Assembly (NCBI GenBank): GCA_030248135.1
Contig: JASANC010000266.1
Location: forward strand, 1 to 64,000
Length of the DNA stretch: 64,000 nucleotides
Source: Theristus sp. LFF4_11
Taxonomy: Eukaryota; Nematoda; Chromadorea; Monhysterida; Xyalidae
Reading direction: 5' to 3'
Notes under the pieces: generated by a model
Seen by the model: the letters and a program-made list of their open reading frames with translations, nothing else
The model's database searches: none
Told to the model about the DNA's origin: nothing
Translations under genes and position numbers: made by a program
Shown here: positions 38,201 through 50,200 of the stretch, piece after piece
How the letters are laid out: every line of letters starts with the position of its first letter
Position numbering within the stretch: position 1 is the first letter of the stretch

Positions 38201-41200
38201 TGGATGGTGGTGACCTTCCCTAAAGTCTTCAACCAACACGAAGTATTTTTCAGTTTTCCGTTAACGATCTACATTATTTTATATTATTATTATTTTATTA
38301 TTATTTTATCCGTTAACATAACGATCAAGTTAACAAACGCACTGGCAAATATATGTTGTCAGTCTTGTTTTGAGCAGACACCAACAAACACACTGGCAGG
38401 CATATTCACTGGGTGTGGGGCATATATATCGTGTGTGAGCCTGTGTGTTTTTGTGATTGTGTAAGTAACAGTATAACACTGGGGACTGCTAGTTGCTTTA
38501 ACTACGGTCGGTCATTTAGTGTCCGACAAAATGCTCCGCCTGTTCTGCTCGTGTTTCAGGTGATGTACATGTACTATCTGCTCGGCCATCGTATCATGGA
38601 GGTGATCAGTGACGTGGGCCGGAAACAGCTGCTTGCTGATAACACGTTCGTTTGGATTTAGAGGCCGACTTTCAGTGGGGCACAGGGGGGCACAGTGGAA
38701 TTTGGCGAACATTTTTTTGAAGCAGACCACCCGGACATAGCCAGTCACCCAAAAGTTTCATTGATTCCTTGAACCCAACAACTGTGTGGTTGGTACGTAA
38801 TTGTTCGGTTCAGTTTGATTCGTTTTTGAATCCCTCATTCCAGTTTCAGTGTTCTGGTCATTCTGTGTTTCTGTGTTAAATAAAACCTAGCTGCTCGGTC
38901 ACTAAATACTGCAACATGAATGCGCCCGCAGAATAAGAACACCATTTTATGAGTAGCATTTTTTGGTCAATTACTTTTCTCCACAAAACGCGCAACTTTG
39001 TTTCGCTCAGCTTCGTGCTGGCCATCGACGGCGACTCAAAGTTCAGTCCGTCTGCGGTTGAGAAACTGGTGGATCTGATGAAGAAGAACGCTCGACTCGG
39101 CTCGGCCTGCGGGCGCATTCACCCGATCGGCGCTGGTGGGTGGAGATTTGCGACAAGTTTTTTTTCTAATTTTAATCTAGTAATGCTATGATCTTTTATT
39201 TTCGTCCCGAGACTCAATGTGCGCATAGATAAGTAAATAGTTTCATGCAGGACGCGGGAATTCAAAATTGGCGGCGTGATCCGAGTCCCATTCACTTAGA
39301 GCCGGGTCACTTTGGCCATGTTGAGTTGCCACAAAGATCTTTTGTCGTTTCCTGTCGACGTCTGCGCACGCATTCAGTCGCAGAACCAAAAAAAAGATAA
39401 TACGTGGTCACCACTCTGTCACAGATATGATTTGTTTGGCTTTGTCCAGAGGTGCAGAGAATTTTTGCACAATTTTGATTGATTTGTTGATTCGTCACTT
39501 CCACGCAGGCATCATGGTGTGGTACCAAAAGTTCGAATACGCCATCGCGCATTGGTTCCAGAAAGCGGCGGAGCACGTGTTCGGATGTGTGCTCTGTGCA
39601 CCCGGATGCTTCTCGATGTTTCGGTTCGTGGATGTGTGGACTTTTCACAGCAAATATTTATGTTCGCTACAACTCATTCATTTGGCTGCTGATTAGTCAC
39701 AACACATATGGTCACATTATGATCTAGCCAATTAGCGTGAAGCAAGAAAAGATGCCCTTTTTGATATTTTAGTGGCTCCGCCCTGATGGACGACAACGTG
39801 ATGCACAAGTACACGAAGGAGGCGGAGCAACCACGTCACTACGTGCAATACGACCAAGGTGATTGGCTGATGAGGCTGTTTTGAAGTGGTGCGCTGATTG
39901 GCTGTTGCCGGCGGATCTGTTCGGGCACCTGGTGTTGTTCCAACCGACTGGCGATTCTTTGGTTGCACTCGAATTATAACGTGCCGTATCCAGTGGATTT
40001 CAGATAACTAAAAAACCTAAAACCAAATAACAAAATCCAACAAAAGTGGCGTTTCGACCGCCTACCACGAGACGCCGAGCAATGGTGCTCTGGTGCGTTG
40101 TGCCCGTCGGAAGTCGAAAGTTTTGATGAAGTTTTTTTGTAAGGGAGGACGGGCACCCATCACCGATGAAGCCGACCCCTCTTCGGCATCTCTGATGGCT
40201 AGACACAAGGCCGAAAAATGCAGAGAACCGTCCATACAAGTCGGTTGATGCAAGAAAAAACAAACAAAAACGCGAACTGTGTTGTCGCAGGCGAGGACCG
40301 GTGGCTGTCGACGCTACTGCTGAAACAAGGCTACCGCATCGAGTACGCCGCAGCGGCAGACGCGGACACGTACGCGCCGGAGGGCTTCGATGAATTCTTC
40401 AACCAGCGCAGGCGGTGGACGCCGTCGTCCATCGCGAACACCATTGATCTGCTCGCCGACTTCAAGGTGAGCGACCGTGTTTGCGTTGGTTGATTTGGCT
40501 GGGCTGGGTTTGGTGGGTGGTTGATTGGTTGATTCGGGTCGTATTGATTGGTTGATTCGGGGGTGGTATTGATTGACTGGGTGAAGGTGGCGTTGGTGTG
40601 GTGTGTGCTCATTGGCTGGTTGATTGCTTTCTGTTGGAGAATGCATTGATGGTTGTGTTTGGTTGATTGATAAGCATTCGTTGATTGCTTGTTTGGTTGG
40701 TGTGAGGCGTGTCCGCTTGATTGGTTGGTTGCTTGGTTGATAAAAAAAGATTGATTGAATGGAAGAACTAGCTGGTCAGCCGACTTGGTTAACTGACTGA
40801 TTGGTTTATTGATTGATTGGTTGGTTGGCTGGTTGGTCGACCAACTGATTGGCTGACTAGTTGAAGAATTGCTTGCTTACTTGCTTGACTTGATTGCTGT
40901 TTGCAACTTCTCTTCCTTCAGCGTGCCGTTGAGAACAACGACTCAATCTCGCGTCTGTACATTCTGTATCAGATGATCGTGATTCTGTTCTCGTTGATTG
41001 GCCCGTCGATCATCTTCACGATGATGCTCTTCGCGCAGGTTGGTTCTATCGTTTTCAAGTTTTTTGTTTTTTTAACCTTCTTGGCAGGTTTTGTTTTTAA
41101 TTTCAGTTTTCACCGTGATGGTATTTGGGCGTGTTTTGTTGTCTTTTTCGGCTACATTTATATTTGTTAAGTTTTTGCATTAATTTCATAAATTTTGTCG

Positions 41201-44200
41201 CAGGTTTCCGCGTTCCACGCCGATTCATGGCCGGTGCTCTGGTGCAACCTCGTGCCCGTCTGTCTGTTTGCTGGTGAGTCGGTTGTTCTTTGCTCACCCC
41301 AATACTGATTGAAAATAGTCAGTCTCTCTAACCTTGTTTCCCAAAATTTCCCAACAAATAATACATGTTCATCTTGAATAGAGCACAAGTAACCAGTTTT
41401 TTTTCGGTACGTTGAAATTTCAGTACACTGATTACTTATCGTTTCATTCTATTCCCGGCATGCAAATCCGCTTGTTGCTGTCAATTTCTCATAATTTTTT
41501 TCTCCCGTATGCAAATCGGCTCTTTTCCTCCAGTGACATGCTTCATCGCCTCGAGCAAGGCGCAACTGTTGCTCGCCCGTTTGATGTCGATCATCTATGC
41601 GTTCGTGATGATGGCCGTGTTAGTTGGCACCGGCATTCAAATTGCCGCCGAAGGTTAATATCGTGGTTTTTCCTAGTTCTGCGACTCAATCAATCTATAT
41701 TTAGATTGGAAGTCCGTTTCATGGTTGACGCGCGACAGTGCGAATTTGGTGAAGTTGCCTACCCTGGTCCCTGATGCAATACAGTAACTTTTGAATTGCC
41801 GCATCAAGCACAATTGACGCATTTAAAGCCCATTCATGCACTCGCGCGCGCTGAAGCGCAGGCGTCATTTGAGCACGTGAAGCTGCGACGTTTTTAGTCC
41901 GTGAATGTGCAGCGAACGTCACGCCGCGTGAGGCGACGCGCGAGCTTCAACCACCATGAATGGAGTGCATCTGCAAACAGTTTTTCGGTGTACCACAGTA
42001 TGTCTGTTTAAACCTGTCACTTTTGTAACAGAATACAGCGCTCGCGAAGCATGAAAGAACGGCGATCGGAGTGGCAGGGAAACGCACTCAGCGTTTGATA
42101 TCACCAAAACCCGCTACATTCGTTCTTCTTGCTGTAATTCAAAGTTTCGCAAAGCTCTGCACTCTGCAGAACAGTGACAGGTTTAACCGAATATATTGTG
42201 CACAGCTGATAGCTCATACAGACCTAAAACAAACGCGCGCTGCACGCAATTCGCACAGGCATCGCCTCGCCAACGTCGCTGTTCGTGTTGACGCTGGGCA
42301 CGATCTTTGCGTCGGCCGGCTTCCTCCATCCGAAGGAGTTCTCGAACGTCATCTACGGCACCATCTTCTTCCTGATGATTCCGTGCACGTACGTGCTGAT
42401 GTCCTTGTATTCGCTGATCAACCTGAACGTCATCAACTGGGGCACTCGCGAGGCTGCGCAACGCGCCACTGGCAGACACGGTTAGATTGGGGGGGGGGCG
42501 TGGTTGGCACGGACATAGAGTCGGCTTGTGTGGTTGAGAAAACAGGTTTTTGCAGTTTTTTTTGTTTTAGACACATATTCTTTTATTTTGGTTCTGCGAT
42601 TCAATGTGTGCATCGAAGTTTCGTGCTTGACGCGGGAATTCAAATCCGTGAGTGATCCGTGTGCCAGAGATACGGTTGCATCACCAGGGCTATTTTCGAT
42701 TGCCCCATCAAGCATGAAACTGATGATTGATTGATTATCTTTCGACGTCTGCAAAAATGAGTCGCAGAACTGAAATAAAAGTCAATATAATTTTTGAGTG
42801 TTGAAACGTCTTGCTTGATGGAACGGACGCCGCTTGTGGAACTACTAAACTTTTTCTTCTATTCCAGTGAACGAGACAAAGCTGCAACAGTGGATGAACA
42901 AGATTCCGTTTCTGCGCAAGGCACGGCAACACGCGAAGGGCGTCGATGTTGAGGACGGGGGCAACACTGTCGGTGGCACTGGGCAAGCGGTGAGAGCGCA
43001 CAACGGTCACTGGAGACTGTTGTTGTTGTTGTTGTTCTGCGGCTGACGAGTGTTTTTGCAACTCGTCATCAGCTCGTCGTTGCGCCGACAGCTGCTTGGC
43101 AGTAATATCGGCTGCTTTTCTTGCGAGCTCTGGGAAAATGGCTATGGCACGCTGTGAGGCGGATCGGAGTGTACATACCTGCCGGGACACCAAGGAGCTC
43201 AGCTTTCGAACACCATCATTCCTCCTTTGTTGTTATGAGTGACAACAAGCAAGCTGACTGTTGTTGCGCCGTTCTCATGATGACTAACCGATCATTGTAT
43301 CACTGGACACCGCGAAGAGCAGAGCGATTTATGAAAAGAGACTCACCTTTTTCTCAGTCTCAGTCTCAGAAAATGAAAATTCTCAGGTGGTGTCCGGCGG
43401 CAGAGTCGGCTGCGGCTGCGACCGCCTGTGCCAGTGTTTCTGTTGCCCGAACGACGCCGATTACGCAGGTTTGTCGATATTACGTATTTTACCTTCGTTT
43501 GTTTGCAGTTACATAGCATTTTGCTTGCTTTTTAGTTGTGTTTTTTTGAATAAACTAGCCAATTGATCCGAGCGTATGTGGCTTAATCAATGCCAAGCCT
43601 TTTTGGTAAAGTGAAATTGAAATGAGAAAAAAGATCGTTTTTTGAACAACTGATTTAAAAAAGTTACGTTGTGCTGTCGTAAAACTGCCTTTCTGTAGCT
43701 GGCACAGCTTCAGCTACACCTCGTTTTTAAGCAAATTAAAAGATGCCAAGCTTTTTTGGTGAAGTGCCATTGACTTAGAAAGAAAAAACAGTAACGTTTA
43801 CTGAATAATAACCCAGAAGAAAATTTACCTTGTGCTGCCGTGAAGTCGCCTACAATACAATATTTTTTTAATGTATTTAAATAAATAAAAATGCGAAGTT
43901 TATGATTTTGCTATTTTTACCCGTTTACCCTAACCGAAGGCAAGCCTTTTTGTAAGTGAAGTAAAATTGAATAAAAAATATAAAAACCAATGTTTTTTTT
44001 CATTTACCCGTTTTTAAAAGCTAATGCTTTTTACCCGTTCACCTAAGCCAAGCTTTTTTTGTGAAGTGAAAATGCGAAGTTTATGATTTTGCTATTTTTC
44101 CCCGTTCACCCTAACCTAAGTCAAGCCTTTTTGTATGTGAAGTAAGATTGAATAAAAACATAAAAATTAACGTTTTTTTCAAATACCCGGTTTAAAAAGC

Positions 44201-47200
44201 TAATGCTTCTTTTACCCGTTTACCTGAGTCAAGCCTTTTTTGAAAAGTGAAAATGCGAAGTTTATGATTTTGCTATGTTTACCCGTTCCCCCTAACCTAA
44301 GTCAATCCTTTTTGTAAGTTAAGTAAGATTGAATAAAAAATATAAAAATTAACTTTTTATCATAAAAAATACCCGTTTTAAAAAGCTAATGCTTCTTTTA
44401 CCCGGTTGCCCTAACATAAGCCAAGCCGTTTTTGTAAAGTGAAAATGAATAGAAGAAACAAAAAGGTGACGTTTATAATTTTGTTTTGCAGTCATTGCTT
44501 CTTTTTACCCGTTTACCCCAACATGATCCAAGCATTTTGCAAAGTGAAAATGAGTGAATGAATGAAAATGAAAATACCATTTCGACTCAATTAAAAAACT
44601 AACTTTTTTCAAGGACGGGTTTGTTGCATTTTTCGCATTGGCTCGTCAAGTTTTGAGCAGCAACAATTGCCAGTTGCCCATCGTGCGTTACGTTGAAACT
44701 GTCGCTCATAACCATGGAGTATCAATTTGAAAATGAAACATGGAGTATCAATTTCAATGAAATTTACTTGTTTTGAATCCAAAGTGCAACTTGCAATGCC
44801 GATGTCGATGCGCGTTTTGCAACCCGATGTTTAAAAACAAAAAAGTTCAAACTTTTTTCAAAGACGGTTTTGTTACATCTTTCCCAGTCGATCATCAAGT
44901 TTTGATCAGCCACGCTTCCATTTGCCTATGCTGCGCTGAATTGCCTCTGTTGACCAAAGAGTATCATGATGACTCCAGCTATGAAGAGCGACGCTTTGAA
45001 AAAAACAATCTCAACTGGCTTTGATAAAAATAGGTTAAGGAAATTGAGATGGAGTTTTCTTAAATAGCAAAAAATAAGCGCCAATTCAAATTTCATGAAA
45101 ATGACAGGGACAGACAGACAGACAGACAGACAAATTGCATTTTTAGTATAATAGACTAGCCAATTGACCCGAGCGTATGTGGCTTAATCCAGCCAACCTA
45201 CGCCAAGCCTTTTTTGTAAAGTGAAAATGCGAAGTTTATGATTTTGCTATTTTTACCCTTTCACCCTAACCTAAGTCAAGCCTTTTTGTAAGTGAAGTAA
45301 AACTGAATAAAAAGTATAAAAATTAACGTTTTTTCAATTACCCGTTTTAAAAAGCTAATGCTTCTTTTATTCGTTTATCCTAACGTAAGCGAAGCCTTTA
45401 TGTAAAGTGAAAATGCTAAGTTTATGATTTTGCTATTTTTACCCGTTCACCCTAACCTAAGTCAAGCCTTTTTTGTAAGTGAAGTAAGATCGAATAAAAA
45501 GTATAAAAATTACGTTTTTTCAATTACCCGTTTTAAAAAGCTAATGCTTCTTTTACCCGTTTACCCTAACATAAGCGAAGCCTTTTTTGTAAAGTGAAAA
45601 TGCGAAGTTTATGATTTTGCTATTTTTACCTGTTCACCCTAACCTAAGTCAAGCCTTTTTTGTAAGTGAAGTAAGACCAAATAAAAAGTATAAAAATTAA
45701 CGTTTTTTTTCAATTACCCGTTTTAAAAAGCGAATGCTTTTTTTAACCCGCTTACCCTAACATAAGCCAAGCCTTTTTGCAAAGTGAAAATGCGAAGTTT
45801 ATAATTTTCATATTTTTGCTTGTTCACCCTAACTTAAGTCAAGCCTTTTTGTAAGTGAAGTAAAAATAAAAATATAAAAAAACAACGTTTTTTTTTGATT
45901 ACCCGTTTCAAAAAGCTAATGCTTCTTTTACCCGCTTACCCTAACATAAGCCAAGCCTTTCTTGTAAAGTGAAAATGGCCCAAATAAAAAGTATAAAAAT
46001 TAACGTTTTTTTAAATTACCCGTTTTAAAAAGCGAATGCTTCTTATACCCGCTTACCCTAACATAAGCCAAGCCTTTTTTGCAAAGTGAAAATGCGAAAT
46101 TTATAATTTTGCTATTTTTGCTTGTTCACCGTAACTACACTGTAAGTCAAGCCTTTTTGTAAGTGAAGTAAAAATAAAAATATAAAAAACAACGTTTTTT
46201 TCGATTGCAGAAACAAAAAAGTGACGTTTTTAAGTCTCGTTTTACAGTAATTGTTCGTTTTACCCGTTTACTCTAACATAACCCAAGCCTTTTGCAAAGT
46301 GGAAATGAATGGTAAATATAGATACCATAGCGACCCAACTAAAGACTAACTTTTTTTGAAAGACATGAGCAGCAACAATTGCCGTTTGCCCATCGTACGT
46401 TACGTTGAAATTATCGCTCATAACCGTGGAGTATCAATTTGAAAAGAGTAGTATCATGATGACTTTCAGCTATGAAGAGCGGCGCTTTGTGTAAACAATT
46501 TCAAGTGATATCAAAAATAGATAAAGATTGAGATTGAGATGAAGCTTTTTTAAATACCAAAAATAGCAAAAAATGGGCGCCAATTCAAAAGTGTGACGGA
46601 CAGACAGACAAATTGTAAATTTAGTAGTAACTAGCCTATTGACCCGAGCGTATGTGGCTTAATCAATGCCAAGCCTTTTCGTGAAGTGGCATTGACTTAG
46701 AAAGAAAAAACAGTAACGTTTATTGAATAATAACCCTGAAGAAAATTTACCTTGTGCTGCCGTGAAGTCGCCTACAATACAATTTTTTAATGTATTTAAA
46801 TAAATAAAAAATGCGAAGTTTATGATTTTGCTATTTTTACCCGTTCACCCTAACCGAAGGCAAGCCTTTTTTAAGTGAAGTAAAACTGAATAAAAAATAT
46901 AAAAAACTAATGTTTGTTTTTCATTTACCCACTTTAAAAAGCTAATGCTTTTTTTACCCGTTTACCTAAGCCAAGCTTTTTTGTAAAGTGAAAATACGAA
47001 GTTTATGATTTTGCTATTTTTTCCCCGTTCACCCTAACCTAAGTCAAGCCTTTTTGTATGTGAAGTAAGATTAAATAAAAAACATAAAAATTAACGTTTT
47101 TTCAATAACCCGTTTTAAAAAGCTAATGCTTCTTTTACCCGTTTACCTAAGCCAAGCCTTTTTTGCAAAGTGAAAATGCGAAGTTTATGATTTTGCTATT

Positions 47201-50200
47201 TTTACCCGTTCACCCTAACCTAAGTCAAGCCTTTTTGTAAGTTAAGCAAGATTGAATAAAAAATATAAAAATTAACGTTTTTTCATTAAAAAATACTCAT
47301 TTTAAAAAGCTAATGCTTCTTTTACTCGGTTACCCTTACATAAGCCAAGCCTTTTTTGTGAAGTGAACATGAATAGAAGAAACAAAAAAGTGACGTTTAT
47401 AATTTCGTTTTGCAGTCATTGCTTCTTTTTACCCGTTTACCCCAACATGACCCAAACATTTTGCAAAGTGAAAATGAATGGTAAATACCATTTCGACCCA
47501 ATTAAAAAACTAACTTTTTTCAAAGACGGTTTTGTTACATCTTTCGCAGTCGCTCGTCAAGTTTTGAGCAGCAACAATTGCCAGTTGCCCATCGTGCGTT
47601 ACGTTGAAATTATCGCTCATAACCATGGAGTATCAATTTGAAAATGAAACATGGAGTATCAATTTCAATGAAATTTACTTGTTTTGAATCAAAAGTGCAA
47701 CTTGCAATTGCAATGCCGATGTCGATGCGCGTTTTGCAACCCGATTTTTAAAAACAAAAAAGTTCAAACTTTTTTCAAAGACGGTTTTGTTATTTCTTTC
47801 CCAGTCGATCACCAAGTTATGATCAGCCACGCTTCCATTTGCCTATGCTGCGCTGAACTGTCTCTGTTGATCAAATAGTATCATGATGACTTCAGCTATA
47901 TGAAGAGCGACGTTTTGAGAAAACAATCTCAACTGGCATTGATAAAAATAGGTTAAGGAAATTGAGATGGAGTTTTCTTAAATAGCAAAAATGAGCGCCA
48001 ATTCAAATTTCATGAAAATGACAGGGACAGACAGACAGACAAATTGCATTTTTAGTATAATAGACTAGCCTATTGACCCGAGCATATGTGGCTTAATCAA
48101 TGCCAAGCCTTTTTGGTGAAGTGGAATTGACTTGGAAAGAAAAAAAAAACAGTAACGTTTACTGAATAATAACCCTGAAGAAAATTTACCTTGTGCTGCC
48201 GTGAAGTCGCCAACAATACAATATTTTTTAATGTATTTAAATAAATTAAAAATGCGAAGTTTATGATTTTGCTATTTTTACCTTACCTAACCGAAGGCCT
48301 TTTTGTAAGTGAAGTAAAATGAAAAAAATATAAAAACTAACGTTTTTTTCATTTACCCGTTTTAAAAAGCTAATGCTTTTTACCCGTTTACCTAACAACC
48401 TTTTTTGTAAAGTGAAAATGCGAAGTTTATGATTTTTCTACCCGTTCACCCTAACCGAAGTCAAGCCTTTTTGTAAGTGAAGTAAGATTGAATAAAAACA
48501 TAAAAATTAACGTTTTTTTAATTACCCGTTTTAAAAAGCTAATGCTTCTTTTACCCGTTTACCTAAGCGAAGCCTTTTTTGTAAAGTGAAAATGCGAAGT
48601 TTATGATTTTGCTATTTTTACCCGTTCACCCCAACCTAAGTCAAGCCTTTTTGTAAGTGAAGTAAGATCGAATAAAAAGTATAAAAATTAACGTTTTTTT
48701 CATTAAAAAATACCCGTTTTAAAAACATATGCTTCTTTTACCCGGTTATCCTAACATAAGCCAAGCCTTTTTTCTAAAGTGAAAAATGAATAGAAGAAAC
48801 AAAAAAGTGACGTTTATAATTTCGTTTTAAAGTCATTGCTTCTTTTACCCGTTTATATATAAAATACCTCAACATGACCCAAACATTTTGCAAAGTGAAA
48901 ATGAATGGTAAATACCATTTCGACCCAATTAAAAACTTTTTAACTAAACTTTTTTCAGAGACGGTTTTGTTACATCTTTCGCAGTCGCTCGTCAAGTTTT
49001 GAGCAGCAACAATTGCCAGTTGCCCATTGTGCGTTACGTTGAAATTGTCGCTCGTAACCATGGAGTATCAATTTGAAAATGAAACATGGAGTATCAATTT
49101 CAATGAAATGTACTGGTTTTGAATCCAAAGTGCAACTTGCAATGCCGATGTCGATGTGCGTTTTGCAACCCGATTTTTAAAAACAAAAAAGTTTAAACTT
49201 TTTTCACAGACGGTTTTGTTACATCTTTCCCAGTCGATCATCAAGTTTTGATCAGCTACGCTTCTATTTGCCTATGCTGCACTGAACTGTCTCTGTTGAC
49301 CAAAGAGTATCATGATGACTACAGCTATGAAGTGCAACGTTTTGACAAAACAATCTCAACTGGCATTAATAAAAAAAATAGGTTAAGGAAATTGAGATGA
49401 AGTTTTCTTAAATAGCAAAAATGAGCGCCAATTCAAATTTCATGAAAATGACAGGGACAGACAAATTGCATTTTTAGTATAATAGATAGACTAGCCAATT
49501 GACCCGTGCCTACGGCACGGTTAGCTGATAAATATAATTGTTATTTTTGAGTGGATTTTGATTTTTTGAACCGTGCCCGCCCACGACCCGGATTAAAAAT
49601 GTATTGCATTTTGATTTTGAGCTGCTTTAGTCGTTCCCGTTTAAATTATAAAAACAGTCTTCTGATCAAGAACACAATTTCTCTGCTTCCCTTTTAAAAT
49701 TCCCATTTAAATCTTTTTTAATTGCCAATGGTCAATTGCCGTTCCTGTTAAAAATATGAAAATTCAATTAACGTTAATTAAATTGAAACGACAAAAATAA
49801 CGTTTTGCATCCCGATTTTTTAAAACAATTGCAACCCGCTTCCGGTCATCAACTTGTGAACAGAAACAATTGCCATTAATTGTCAATCGCATGTTTAAAA
49901 TTGAATAAAAAATATAAAAACTAACGTTTTTTATTTACCCGTTTTAAAAAGCTAATGCTTTTTTTACCCGTTTACCTAAGCCAAACCTTTTTTGTAAAGT
50001 GAAAATGTGAAGTTTATGATTTTGCTATTTTTACCCGTTCACCATAACCTAAGTCAAGCCTTTTTGTAAGTTAAGTAAGATTGAATAAAAAATAAAAAAA
50101 TTAACGTTTTTTTCATAAAAAAATATCCGTTTTAAAAAGCTAATGCTTCTTTTACCCGGTTACCCTAACATAAGCCAAACCTTTTTTCAAAAGTGAAAAT

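Larger units (their letters stand above)
36247..40466 (+). other. Chitin synthase exons 16-24: catalytic GT2 core
   Basis: Residues about 784-1160. In order: YICATMWHE, KYLKVVDPDYYELE, HIFFDDAWEDD, YGGRLVWTLPG, RWSQVMYMYYLLGHR, AIDGDSKFSPSAV (UDP-binding aspartates), CGRIHPIG, MVWYQKFEYAIAHW, GCVLCAPGCFSMFRGSALMD, HYVQYDQGEDRWL (catalytic EDR) and FNQRRRWTPSS (product-binding QRRRW). All key residues are intact, so the enzyme should be active. Confidence 0.95.

Noticed and set aside
43920..48760. CCCTAACCTAAG and CCGTTTACCCTAAC strings as internal telomere repeats
   Set aside because: They occur once per 190-bp subrepeat of the tandem array, not as contiguous hexamers, so no interstitial telomere is present.
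49491..49540. Hammerhead ribozyme or retrozyme at the start of unit 5
   Set aside because: The ccgtgcctacggcacgg hairpin is followed by agctgataa, but the conserved CTGANGA and GAAA core is not complete in this or the other units.
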